Shown here: piece after piece, positions 1 through 5,865 of the stretch
How the letters are laid out: every line of letters begins with the position of its first letter
How positions within the stretch are numbered: the first letter of the stretch is position 1
Assembly (NCBI GenBank): GCA_016875515.1
Contig: VGRA01000153.1
Coordinates: 1-6,468 of the forward strand
Source: Deltaproteobacteria bacterium
GTDB lineage: Bacteria > Myxococcota > Myxococcia > Myxococcales > Myxococcaceae
DNA length: 6,468 nt
Direction: 5' to 3'
Notes under the pieces: model-generated
Seen by the model: only the letters and a program-made list of their open reading frames with translations
Told to the model about the DNA's origin: nothing
The model's database searches: none
Position numbers and translations under genes: made by a program

Positions 1-476
1 CCGATTTCAAGGACCGCCAGCGGCGCGAGCAGGGCCCACGTGCTCCAGGCGCCGCTCGGTCCCTCCGCGGACAGCTCCACGCAGCGGCCTTTCCACGACG
101 GCGGCCCCGGCTCGGAGGCCTGGAGCAACTCCAGCGCGGTCATCAGCGCCTCACCCGGGCGGGGCTGCAGCCAGCCCGCACGCGCCGCAGAGGCGCTGCC
201 CAGCGTGTCCTTCGCGCAGGCCCACGCTGCCACCTTCCCGCCTGCATCCCGGAGCGGGGCCACGTCCCAGCAGGTCCATGCCGTGTCCATGCCGCGGCCC
301 ATGACCCGCCAGTCGCAGACGTGGTGGACCTCCCCGGGCGAGAGGGCGAGCTCGCTCCACGTCACCGGCGCCCGGGCGTTGGACCAGCCGGGCAGGGCCA
401 GGGACACGGAAGCAATGACCAGGGGGGTGAGGGCGTGCTCCACCTGGGCCGTCGCAAAGCGAAATCCCATCTGCAT
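1..476 (-). CDS. Hypothetical protein with N-terminal hydrophobic segment, 3' end beyond window
   Basis: I do not recognise this protein. Reading the minus strand from the ATG at 476-474 gives 158 residues without a stop up to the window edge, nearly all codons ending in G/C. The start directly follows the TAG of the gene upstream (TAGATG), so it is probably translated by coupling; no Shine-Dalgarno is visible. Residues 15-36 (ALTPLVIASVSLALPGWSNA) are hydrophobic and could be a signal peptide, although Glu13 and His14 just before them are unusual. The following domain is rich in Trp and has Cys at 54, 69, 87 and 132 (for example HHVCDW, TCWDV), so disulfides in the periplasm are possible. 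A second hydrophobic stretch (TWALLAPLAVLEI) begins near residue 147 at the edge and may be a membrane anchor. It is the last visible member of the kinase-led gene train. An alternative start is the ATG two codons downstream. Confidence 0.6.
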   Translation of the reverse strand, partial: MQMGFRFATAQVEHALTPLVIASVSLALPGWSNARAPVTWSELALSPGEVHHVCDWRVMGRGMDTAWTCWDVAPLRDAGGKVAAWACAKDTLGSASAARAGWLQPRPGEALMTALELLQASEPGPPSWKGRCVELSAEGPSGAWSTWALLAPLAVLEI

Positions 477-745
477 CTACGCTAGCACGCCCACAGGGAT
501 GAGCATGAGGGGCAGGGACACCAGGAAGGCCACGCCCGTACCCATCGGCCCGTCTCCGAACGAGGCGAGCACCGGGCGCACCGCCGACAGCTCCGCCCAC
601 ACCCCCCGTGCAGCAGCACGGCCGGGAGCAGGTAGAGCCACAGCCGGCGCGAGAAGGCCAGCGGTGGCGCGGCGGCGAGCTCCTCTGCCTCGCGGCGCTG
701 GAACCGCTGTTGTGGCGTCTCGCCGGGGGCGTTCGTGTCGGTCAC
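477..745 (-). pseudogene. Small two-helix membrane protein gene interrupted by a -1 frameshift
   Basis: The gene starts with GTG at 745-743, overlapping the TGA of the preceding frame as GTGA, with GGCAGG just upstream. The first frame gives MTDTNAPGETPQQRFQRREA, then a hydrophobic segment (LWLYLLPAVLLHGG), but turns into Cys/Arg-rich nonsense after codon 48. A second frame takes over at the same place (VWAELSAVRPVL) and ends with a second hydrophobic segment (GTGVAFLVSLPLMLIPVGVLA) and TAG at 479-477. The switch lies at six G on the coding strand (plus-strand C run 602-607). The span is 269 bases; one extra G would make exactly 90 codons, that is 89 residues plus stop. GC at third positions stays high on both sides of the switch, so the lesion is recent, a sequencing or assembly indel, or a recoding site. 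Function unknown; topology suggests an inner-membrane protein with a short cytoplasmic N-terminus. Confidence 0.65.
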
Positions 746-921
746 CTGTACCTGCCCATGGGCGGAAACTTGTGGTCAACCACGGCGAGCCCCACCTCCA
801 CCACGGCGAGCACGCACAGCAGCACCCACCGGACGCCAGCGGGGAGCGAGGCGAGGCTGTCAGGCAGTCCTGTCGTCCATCCATCCCGCAGCACCTCCGG
901 CATCCCGGGGAGGCACAGCAA
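742..921 (-). CDS. Small single-helix membrane protein, start uncertain
   Basis: The frame ends in TGA at 744-742, overlapping the GTG of the next gene. The coding-like frame runs back without interruption to the TGA of the upstream gene at 945-943, in the same frame: 66 sense codons, starting PFEWTLGLLCLPGMPEVLRD and including the hydrophobic helix VRWVLLCVLAVVEVGLAVV. Possible starts are TTG at 921-919 (used here, 59 residues) or ATG at 903-901 (53 residues). Neither has a convincing Shine-Dalgarno. Third-position GC is already high in the first 13 codons after the TGA, before any ATG, which suggests the true gene may once have been continuous with the 943-1257 gene (about 171 codons from 1257). 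Function unknown. Confidence 0.5.
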   Translation of the reverse strand: MLCLPGMPEVLRDGWTTGLPDSLASLPAGVRWVLLCVLAVVEVGLAVVDHKFPPMGRYR

Positions 922-942
922 GCCGAGGGTCCACTCAAAGGG

Positions 943-1257
943 TCAGAACACGTGGTGCTGCTGTGCGTCCGAGACGTGGTGCGCCTCCATGACGCGCAGG
1001 AGGCGTCGGGTTGCGGCGAACGACACAGGCAACATGACGGCGAGGACCGCGGTGGTGCCAGTCACGCCGGTGCCCAGCCATGGCAGCAGCCCATGCGCAA
1101 CCACCCCGCCCACCAACAGCACGCCGCGCAGCCCCGCGGCCATGAGCGCGTAGAGCCCCACCTGGCGCCGGGGCGTCAGCGGCTGCCACCGGGCCCGGCG
1201 CTCGCTCTCGCGCCTGCAGCGCTCCAGGTACTTCGCCGTGGGGAAGGGGCGCGTCAC
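943..1257 (-). CDS. Small membrane protein, two predicted helices, coupled to histidine kinase
   Basis: GTG at 1257-1255 overlaps the kinase TGA (1256-1254) as GTGA, with GAGG four bases upstream (short spacing). The 104-residue product has a basic, cytoplasmic-looking N-terminus (residues 1-33, many Arg, one Cys14), a first hydrophobic helix about 34-61 (ALMAAGLRGVLLVGGVVAHG), a second about 64-83 (TGTTAVLAVMLPVSFAAT), then an Arg- and His-rich tail ending in HHVF. By the positive-inside rule both ends would face the cytoplasm (inference). The overlap implies translation in fixed proportion with the kinase, so it may be a partner or regulator of the kinase. No family recognised. In the same frame, coding-like sequence continues straight after its TGA at 945-943, so this may be the front part of a longer protein. 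Confidence 0.7.
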   Translation of the reverse strand: MTRPFPTAKYLERCRRESERRARWQPLTPRRQVGLYALMAAGLRGVLLVGGVVAHGLLPWLGTGVTGTTAVLAVMLPVSFAATRRLLRVMEAHHVSDAQQHHVF

Positions 1258-2654
1258 GCGGCCTCGGCGCGGTCGCGCGGCAGGGAGAAGGAGAAGGTGG
1301 CGCCGCCCCCAGGGGTGGGGGCGTAGGCAATGCGCCCGCCGTGCGCCTCGATAATGCGCTGCACCACGGACAGGCCCAGCCCCGTGCCGGACGGGCGCGT
1401 GGTGAAGAACGGGCGGAACAGCTTCTCCTCGTCCCCCGGCTTCACGCCGCGGCCGTGGTCCACGATTTCCAGGTGCACGCGTCCGGCCTCGCCCCGCCAC
1501 CGCACCGCCACCTGCTGGGAGCCCGCCTCGAACGCGTTGCCCATCAGGTTGGACAGTGCGCGGTGGAGCAACTGCGGGTCACACACCAAATCTCCGCCGT
1601 CTCCCTCCACCTTCACCTCGGCCCCCCGGGCGTCCTCGTGCGCCGCGCGAGCGGCGGTGACCGCGTCCTCCACGATGTCCGCGAGTAACGCCTTCACCGG
1701 CCGCGGGGAGAGGGGCCGGACGAAGTCCAGAAGGTCGTCCACCAGGCGCCTCAGCCGGTCTGCCTCCTCCTCCACCAGCTTCAGCAGGGGCAGCGAGCCC
1801 TCCGCACGGGTGGACAGCTCCCGGCGCAGCGCCGGCAGGACGTTGAACATCACGGCCACCGGGGTGCGCACCTCGTGGGCCACCGTGGCGGACAGCTCGC
1901 CCAGGGCCGCGAGCCGCTCGCGCTTCACCAGTTCCGCCTGCGCCTCCTGCAGTTGGTGGGTGGCTGCCTGCAGGTCGCGCGCGTTGTCCACGAAGCGGTC
2001 GGACAGGCGGGTGCCCGCCACGATGACGAGCGCCAGGAAGGACAGGTCCAGCAAGTAGGGGGTCCTCACCTGCTGCGCGAACGCGAGCGAGTCGTTGATG
2101 CCCGCGGACAGCGCCAGGGCGCTCCCGGCGAACAGCGCCCAGCCGCCCGCACGCCCCGCGCGCAGGAATTCCACCGCGCGCCAGGTTGACCACGCCATCA
2201 GCAGCAGGAAGAGCAGGCCGAACAGTTCGCCCACCCGCGTGGGCACCCCGTCCCGGTACACCAGCCCGCCCCAGGCCTGGCGTGCCTGGACGGCCGGACG
2301 CACCGCCAGGCCGGGAACGAGGCACAGCCCTCCCGCCGCGATGACGACGACGGCGAAGATCCGCTCCGCGCGGCTGAAGCGGCGTCCCTCCTCGCCCACC
2401 AGGTACAGCATCCACGCCACCCCGAAGAAGGGTGCCACCGCCAGCGCCACCATGGAGAAGGCCACCCGCACCCGGTCCGGCATGTCGAAACCGAGGTGGC
2501 TGTTGGACGCACCGAAGACGGCCGCCGCGAGGGAGGCCCGCGCGTACCACTTCAGGTGGGCGGAGGCCGGGCCCCGGGCCAAGGAGCGCCCGACGGCCGC
2601 AAACAGCAGCCCCACCACCATGGCGATGACGGAAGGAAGTCCCTCGAGTCCCAT
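1254..2654 (-). CDS. Seven-helix membrane sensor histidine kinase
   Basis: A two-component sensor kinase of 466 residues. The N-terminal half has about seven hydrophobic segments (roughly residues 8-23, 38-50, 64-86, 99-118, 143-160, 171-190, 199-215) and no recognisable PAS or HAMP domain, so the signal is probably sensed in or near the membrane. A short coiled coil (about 222-248) leads into the HisKA helix: LGELSATVAHEVRTPV, with His260 the likely phosphorylation site and an intact E261-x-x-T264 motif associated with phosphatase activity in this family. The HATPase_c domain has the N box (NLMGNAFEA, Asn373), G1 (DHGRGV, 399-404), F box (FRPFF, 413-417) and G2 (GTGLGL, 423-428). Everything needed for autophosphorylation appears present. 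No response regulator lies in the window, so the partner is encoded elsewhere. I chose ATG 2654-2652, although it lacks a clear ribosome site; in-frame GTGs at 2678-2676 and 2675-2673 are alternatives. The frame stays open further upstream, but that part is antisense to the 2688-3476 gene. Confidence 0.9.
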   Translation of the reverse strand: MGLEGLPSVIAMVVGLLFAAVGRSLARGPASAHLKWYARASLAAAVFGASNSHLGFDMPDRVRVAFSMVALAVAPFFGVAWMLYLVGEEGRRFSRAERIFAVVVIAAGGLCLVPGLAVRPAVQARQAWGGLVYRDGVPTRVGELFGLLFLLLMAWSTWRAVEFLRAGRAGGWALFAGSALALSAGINDSLAFAQQVRTPYLLDLSFLALVIVAGTRLSDRFVDNARDLQAATHQLQEAQAELVKRERLAALGELSATVAHEVRTPVAVMFNVLPALRRELSTRAEGSLPLLKLVEEEADRLRRLVDDLLDFVRPLSPRPVKALLADIVEDAVTAARAAHEDARGAEVKVEGDGGDLVCDPQLLHRALSNLMGNAFEAGSQQVAVRWRGEAGRVHLEIVDHGRGVKPGDEEKLFRPFFTTRPSGTGLGLSVVQRIIEAHGGRIAYAPTPGGGATFSFSLPRDRAEAA

Positions 2655-2687
2655 GACGTGGGCGGGGTTTACCACCACAATGGCGGC
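2655..2687. promoter_or_regulatory. Divergent intergenic spacer of 33 bases between kinase and hypothetical exported-protein gene
   Basis: Both starts face away from this spacer. It is too short for two full promoters side by side, so the promoter of each gene must reach into the other's coding region, or transcripts are nearly leaderless. I see no convincing -35/-10 pair or sigma-54 (GG/GC) motif. The limits depend on two uncertain starts (ATG 2654 and GTG 2688). Confidence 0.35.
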
Positions 2688-3476
2688 GTGCCTCGCTCCA
2701 CGTGGACGTCCGTGCTGCCGCTTCTCTGCTGCTGCGCCCCGCCGCCCGAGCCCGCCCCGGCGGACCTGGCGGAGAACCTGCGCTGGCACTGGCTGCGCGC
2801 CGCCGACGCGGAGGACGCCGTCCTCCTGGACGGGCTGGCTGCGCTCTCCGCCGCGGCGAAGGCGGAGGGCCGCGCGCAGCCGCTGAAGGGCCAGCTGCCG
2901 CTGCGGCTGCGGCGGGAGGACCTGCGCGCGGTGGGGCTGCAAGACGGCGAGGACCCGGCGCGCGCGCGCGGGCTCTTGCTGCTCCATCCGCTCCCGGGCT
3001 GCACGCTCTCCACGGTGGCCCCGCTGCTGTCCTCGGCCACCCAGGCGGTCCACCCGGACCTGTATGACGCCTACGCCCGCGTGTTCGACGGGGACGAGGC
3101 GGCCTTCCTGGACGGGCGCGCGCAGCGGCTGGGCTGGGACGCGCAGTTCCAGGCCCGCCTGCCGGTGGAGGACCGCTACACGGCGAACGTGCGGGGCGAA
3201 CTCCGGCGCGTGGCGGGGCGGGCGCTCGTCCAGCGCAGCTGGCTGCGGGGGCCGGCCACCTTCGGCGAGGGGAGCGGCAGCCGCTTCCCGCAGGACTACG
3301 GCGTGGAGCTGTTCTTCGAGGCGCCGTCTGGCCGGCTGTTCCACGCGCTCGCCGCGTGGCGGGAGCTGCACGTGGGCTCGCTGGGGCTGTCCACCGAGGA
3401 CGACGCCGTATTCGCCCCCATGCTGGACCGGCTGGTGGAACTGGACGCGGAGCTGGGCCGCGCCTGCGGCGGCTAG
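2688..3476 (+). CDS. Hypothetical exported protein, possible lipoprotein
   Basis: A 262-residue protein I do not recognise. From the GTG at 2688 it starts MPRSTWTSVLPLLCCCAPPP: a short basic N-terminus, a hydrophobic core, three consecutive Cys (14-16) and a Pro-rich stretch. This resembles a lipoprotein signal, but the lipobox is poor (no Ala/Gly before the first Cys). The rest is soluble, alpha-helical and rich in Leu, Arg and Asp, with motifs such as NLRWHWLRA (30-38), VHPDLYDAYARVFDGDEAAF (121-140) and FPQDYGVELFFEAPSGRLFH (200-219). Third-position GC is high throughout, supporting this frame over the long minus-strand shadow. It diverges from the kinase across 33 bases, so the two probably share a control region and may be functionally linked (inference). 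No good Shine-Dalgarno is seen. Other starts, such as GTG 2712, would leave too short a signal. Confidence 0.72.
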   Translation: MPRSTWTSVLPLLCCCAPPPEPAPADLAENLRWHWLRAADAEDAVLLDGLAALSAAAKAEGRAQPLKGQLPLRLRREDLRAVGLQDGEDPARARGLLLLHPLPGCTLSTVAPLLSSATQAVHPDLYDAYARVFDGDEAAFLDGRAQRLGWDAQFQARLPVEDRYTANVRGELRRVAGRALVQRSWLRGPATFGEGSGSRFPQDYGVELFFEAPSGRLFHALAAWRELHVGSLGLSTEDDAVFAPMLDRLVELDAELGRACGG

Positions 3477-3498
3477 CGCCGGCTAACGCAGCCGGCGC
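3476..3498. terminator. Hairpin over convergent stop codons, possible bidirectional terminator
   Basis: A perfect 9-bp stem (GCGCCGGCT pairing with AGCCGGCGC) with a 5-base loop (AACGC). It begins at the last base of the plus-strand TAG (3474-3476) and includes the minus-strand TAG (3485-3483). The stop codons of the two convergent genes are separated by 6 bases. There is no T tract on either side, so it is not a classical intrinsic terminator; it may stabilise 3' ends or slow polymerase from both directions. Confidence 0.5.
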
Positions 3499-4079
3499 GC
3501 GGAGAGCTCCGCCTGGGACATCTGGCCGTCCGGCCGGATGACCTCCATCTGCTCCAGCTCCTCCTCGAGCGAGATGCTCCACTCCGTCATGGCCGCCTTC
3601 ACGTACTCGGCCGCGGCGCGCTTCTCCGGCTTCTTGAGCAGCGCCCCCAGCTTCTCCAGGCCGGTGCGCAGCTGCTTGATGCCGGCCACGGCAATCTGCT
3701 CCTGGAACTTGAGGGCCAGCGGGCTGTTGGCCTTGAGCAGCCGCTCGAAGTCGTCCCGCCCCAGCTCCAGCACCACCGCGGGGCCCTTGGCCCGCATGGA
3801 GGCGGAGCGCGGCTGCTTGTCCACCAGCGCCACCTGGCCCACGAGCGTCCCCGGCGGCATGGTGGCCAGCAGGCGGGCCCCCTCCGTGCCCGCCTTGATG
3901 ACGTCCAGCGCGCCGGAGATGAGCAGGAAGCAAGACGCGCCCGGCTGACCCTCCTGGCAGACCATGGCGGCCGGTGGGAAGGCGCGCTCGCGCGCCACGG
4001 AGATGAGGGTGGAGAGGTCCGCGTCGGAGAACTCCTTCATGGACGCGAAGCTGCGGAGGGTGGCGACGGAGACGCTCAT
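3483..4079 (-). CDS. Cyclic-nucleotide-binding-domain protein with altered binding cassette
   Basis: A 198-residue protein with one cNMP-binding domain (about 10-125) and no DNA-binding or enzymatic domain. The beta-roll shows CQEGQPGASCFLLISGALDV (41-60) and the phosphate-binding cassette GTLVGQVALVDKQPRSAS (77-94). Arg91 and Ser92, which hold the cyclic phosphate in CAP and PKA-R, are present, but the usual Glu after Gly81 is Gln82; that Glu normally contacts the ribose 2'-OH, so ligand choice or affinity may differ. The C-terminal part (126-198) is helical and charged (EKLGALLKKPEKRAAAEYVK; ISLEEELEQMEV) and may bind a partner. ATG 4079-4077 overlaps the upstream TGA (4078-4076) as ATGA and has AAGGG six bases upstream, so translation is coupled. 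Likely a soluble second-messenger sensor acting by protein contact; the target is unknown. Confidence 0.88.
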   Translation of the reverse strand: MSVSVATLRSFASMKEFSDADLSTLISVARERAFPPAAMVCQEGQPGASCFLLISGALDVIKAGTEGARLLATMPPGTLVGQVALVDKQPRSASMRAKGPAVVLELGRDDFERLLKANSPLALKFQEQIAVAGIKQLRTGLEKLGALLKKPEKRAAAEYVKAAMTEWSISLEEELEQMEVIRPDGQMSQAELSARRLR

Positions 4080-4696
4080 GTGTTGCCCTTGAACCTGTCC
4101 AGGAAGCTCTTGAAGCCAGACACCAGCGCCTCGCCCGCGCTCTTCTCCTCGGCCACCCCGGGGCGCATGGCGCTGATGACCTGGGACTTGCCTGGGGGGG
4201 CGGGGGATGGCTTCGGCGCGGCAGCCGCGGCGGAGGGCAGCTTGGTGCCGGGGGCCAGGTCCTTCTCCAGCCGCTCGTTCACCTCGCGCAGCCGGCGCGT
4301 CACCTCGCGGATGACCTGCCCCACGATGGCGGCGTTGGCCGCCGGGGCCAGCTCGCGCAGCTCCGTGAGCGCGTCCCGGTTCACCTCCAGCACCGTCGTC
4401 TTGACGGTGGCCACCACCGAGGCGGAGCGCGGCGCCGGGTCCACGCAGGCCATCTCCCCGAGCATCCCGCCCGGCCCCACGGTGGCAATCTCCTTATGGT
4501 CCAGCCGGACGGAGAGGTTGCCATCCATCACGATGGCCATCTTGTCCCCGGTGGAGCCCTGGTCGTAGAGCGTCTCGTTGGCCACCAGCGTCTTGCCCCG
4601 GACGCAGGTGAGGACCTCGTCGCAGTCCTGGTCGCTCAAGGCGACAAATATCTTCACGCGCCGGAGCGCGGCGCGGCGGCTTTCCTGTGGCGTCAT
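4076..4696 (-). CDS. Cyclic-nucleotide-binding-domain protein, no output domain
   Basis: A 206-residue protein. The cNMP-binding domain covers about residues 10-125: YDQGSTGDKMAIVMDGNLSV (44-63) and the cassette GGMLGEMACVDPAPRSASVV (76-95), with canonical Gly80-Glu81 and Arg90-Ser91, so it should be able to bind cAMP or cGMP. A helix follows (122-146, VIREVTRRLREVNERLEKDL), which resembles the dimer helix of CRP-type proteins, then an Ala/Pro-rich linker (about 148-170) and a C-terminal tail (SGFKSFLDRFKG) that could form an amphipathic helix. There is no helix-turn-helix, so it is not a CRP/FNR transcription factor. It lies 62 bases after the phosphatase stop and overlaps the second cNMP protein by 4 bases, so the three genes are probably one transcription unit. 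The ATG at 4696 has only a weak ribosome site. The two cNMP proteins look like diverged paralogues. Confidence 0.88.
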   Translation of the reverse strand: MTPQESRRAALRRVKIFVALSDQDCDEVLTCVRGKTLVANETLYDQGSTGDKMAIVMDGNLSVRLDHKEIATVGPGGMLGEMACVDPAPRSASVVATVKTTVLEVNRDALTELRELAPAANAAIVGQVIREVTRRLREVNERLEKDLAPGTKLPSAAAAAPKPSPAPPGKSQVISAMRPGVAEEKSAGEALVSGFKSFLDRFKGNT

Positions 4697-4758
4697 GATG
4701 GGAGGGACGTTCTCACGGAGTGGGGGGGGACGTCATCTCGCCGGGCGGCGCTCGGCGG

Positions 4759-5847
4759 CTACTTGGTCAGCACGCGGGTGAACTCCACGTTCCCCGCCGC
4801 GTCAACGAACTCCGCCTTCAGCGTGTTGCCCCGCACCTCCACCCAGAGGAAGCCCACGGTGTCCCGGGTGAAGAGGGCCGGGTTGTTGTTGTGCAGCGTG
4901 GTGGTGGAGGCCCCGGCCCCGGACACCACCAGCTCCGTACCGGCGCAGCGGACGTCCAGCCACTGGCGGCTGTGGTCATGCCCTGACAGGGAGAGGTCCA
5001 CCTTCCCGCACAGCACGTCCTCGAAGAAGTCCTTCACGTTCTCGCCGTTGACGATGGGCACCCACCGCACGCCGTCGTAGTTACCCGCGTTGCCGTGCTC
5101 GCCGTTGCTCTTGTACGGGTGGTGGCCGAGCGAGATTTTCCAGGTGGCGGTGGACTGCTGCAGCCAGCCCTTCAGCGCGCTGCGCTGAGCAGACACCGAG
5201 GTGAACATGGCCATGTTGGTGTCGGTGGCGAAGAACTCCACGTTGCCGAAGGCGAACCGGTAGTACTCCGCCGGCATGCGCCACTTGGTGGAGCGCGCGG
5301 TGTACTGCACCTCGTAGGAACCGGCCCCGAAGTTGGTGCCCGCGCCGTTGGCGCCGTAGTCGTGGTTGCCCAGCACCACGAAGAACGGGAAGTTGAGGTT
5401 CGCGTAGGGCAGCTCGAAGTGGGACTGGAAGAGCGGGTCGTTCGCCGAGCCGGCGCCGGACGGGTAGATGTTGTCCCCGAGCAGCACCGCGAAGTCGCAC
5501 CCGGACTGCTGACACTTCTGCTGCATGGCGGCGGCCACGGCGTACTGGTCCGCGTTGGCCTTGCCCGTGTCCCCCAGCGCCACGAAGCGCACCGGCGTCC
5601 CGGCGTCCAGCTCCGCGCCGGCGTCCGGCGCGCCCGCATCCGGCGTCCCTGCGTCCGGCGTCCCTGCGTCCGGAAGGCTGCCCGCGTCTTCTGCCGCTGC
5701 CCCGCCGTCCGCAGGGGCGGGCACGGCGGCGTCGGGCGCCGCGCTGCCGGCGTCCTCCTCGGGAGGGACCTGGATGGGGGGCGCGCCACAGGCGGAGAAC
5801 CACGCGGCGCACGCCAGCGCCAACGGGAAGCGGGGCGTCGTAACCAT
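4759..5847 (-). CDS. Lipoprotein metallophosphatase, purple acid phosphatase type
   Basis: A 362-residue predicted lipoprotein. The signal peptide (MVTTPRFPLALACAAWFSAC) ends in a lipobox (FSAC, Cys20), followed by a low-complexity Asp-Ala-Gly linker (about 31-84) and a calcineurin-type phosphatase domain (86-362). All dimetal motifs of purple acid phosphatases are present: GDTG (92-95), GDNIY (124-128, with the Tyr128 that gives the purple colour in the family), GNHDY (160-164), GHHPYKSNGEHG (241-252) and GHDH (289-292). It should hydrolyse phosphate esters outside the inner membrane; the substrate cannot be told. Cys pairs 112/117 and 280/301 could form disulfides. I chose ATG 5847 because AGGG lies 8 bases upstream and the signal peptide begins there; the frame remains open further upstream, but that part overlaps the terminator and the neighbouring gene. 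It heads a likely unit with two cNMP-binding proteins. ACP5-like phosphatase is the closest match I recognise. Confidence 0.9.
   Translation of the reverse strand: MVTTPRFPLALACAAWFSACGAPPIQVPPEEDAGSAAPDAAVPAPADGGAAAEDAGSLPDAGTPDAGTPDAGAPDAGAELDAGTPVRFVALGDTGKANADQYAVAAAMQQKCQQSGCDFAVLLGDNIYPSGAGSANDPLFQSHFELPYANLNFPFFVVLGNHDYGANGAGTNFGAGSYEVQYTARSTKWRMPAEYYRFAFGNVEFFATDTNMAMFTSVSAQRSALKGWLQQSTATWKISLGHHPYKSNGEHGNAGNYDGVRWVPIVNGENVKDFFEDVLCGKVDLSLSGHDHSRQWLDVRCAGTELVVSGAGASTTTLHNNNPALFTRDTVGFLWVEVRGNTLKAEFVDAAGNVEFTRVLTK
5626..5670. repeat. 15-bp tandem repeat coding the Asp-Ala-Gly linker
   Basis: Two perfect 15-bp copies (cggcgtccctgcgtc at 5641-5655 and 5656-5670) are preceded by a diverged copy at 5626-5640. 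On the minus strand each unit encodes five residues of the (T/A)PDAG type. The in-frame unit lets the linker between the lipid anchor and the phosphatase domain grow or shrink without breaking the frame. Asp-Ala-Gly linkers occur in many myxobacterial lipoproteins (recalled knowledge). Confidence 0.75.
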
Positions 5848-5855
5848 GCGCACCA

Positions 5856-5859
5856 CCCT
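5856..5859 (-). promoter_or_regulatory. Shine-Dalgarno of the phosphatase gene
   Basis: AGGG on the minus strand, 8 bases before the ATG at 5847. It supports this start over upstream in-frame codons. The site lies only about 7 bases past the T-rich end of the upstream terminator. Confidence 0.55.
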
Positions 5860-5865
5860 ACCCGG

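Noticed and set aside
40..1326. A 428-codon plus-strand open frame
   Set aside because: It is antisense to the kinase tail and small membrane genes, with low-complexity Ala/Arg/Pro composition and no recognisable domain.
2655..3371. N-terminal extension of the kinase frame upstream of 2654
   Set aside because: It is antisense to the exported-protein gene, has Arg/Gln-rich low-complexity sequence and no domain; a shadow of high-GC coding DNA.
1579..3933. A 784-codon minus-strand open frame
   Set aside because: It crosses the kinase, the plus-strand gene and the cNMP gene in wrong frames, with Pro/Arg/Gly-rich nonsense typical of GC-rich shadows.
3483..4696. CRP/FNR-type transcription factors
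   Set aside because: Both proteins have cNMP domains but no helix-turn-helix after the dimer helix.
4722..4729. Run of eight G between phosphatase and cNMP genes as a phase-variation tract
   Set aside because: It is non-coding, there is no recognisable promoter around it to be spaced by it, and such runs are common at this GC content.
4697..4758. Terminator between the phosphatase and the first cNMP gene
   Set aside because: Only short GC-rich complementarities (about 4 bp) are present and no T tract follows.
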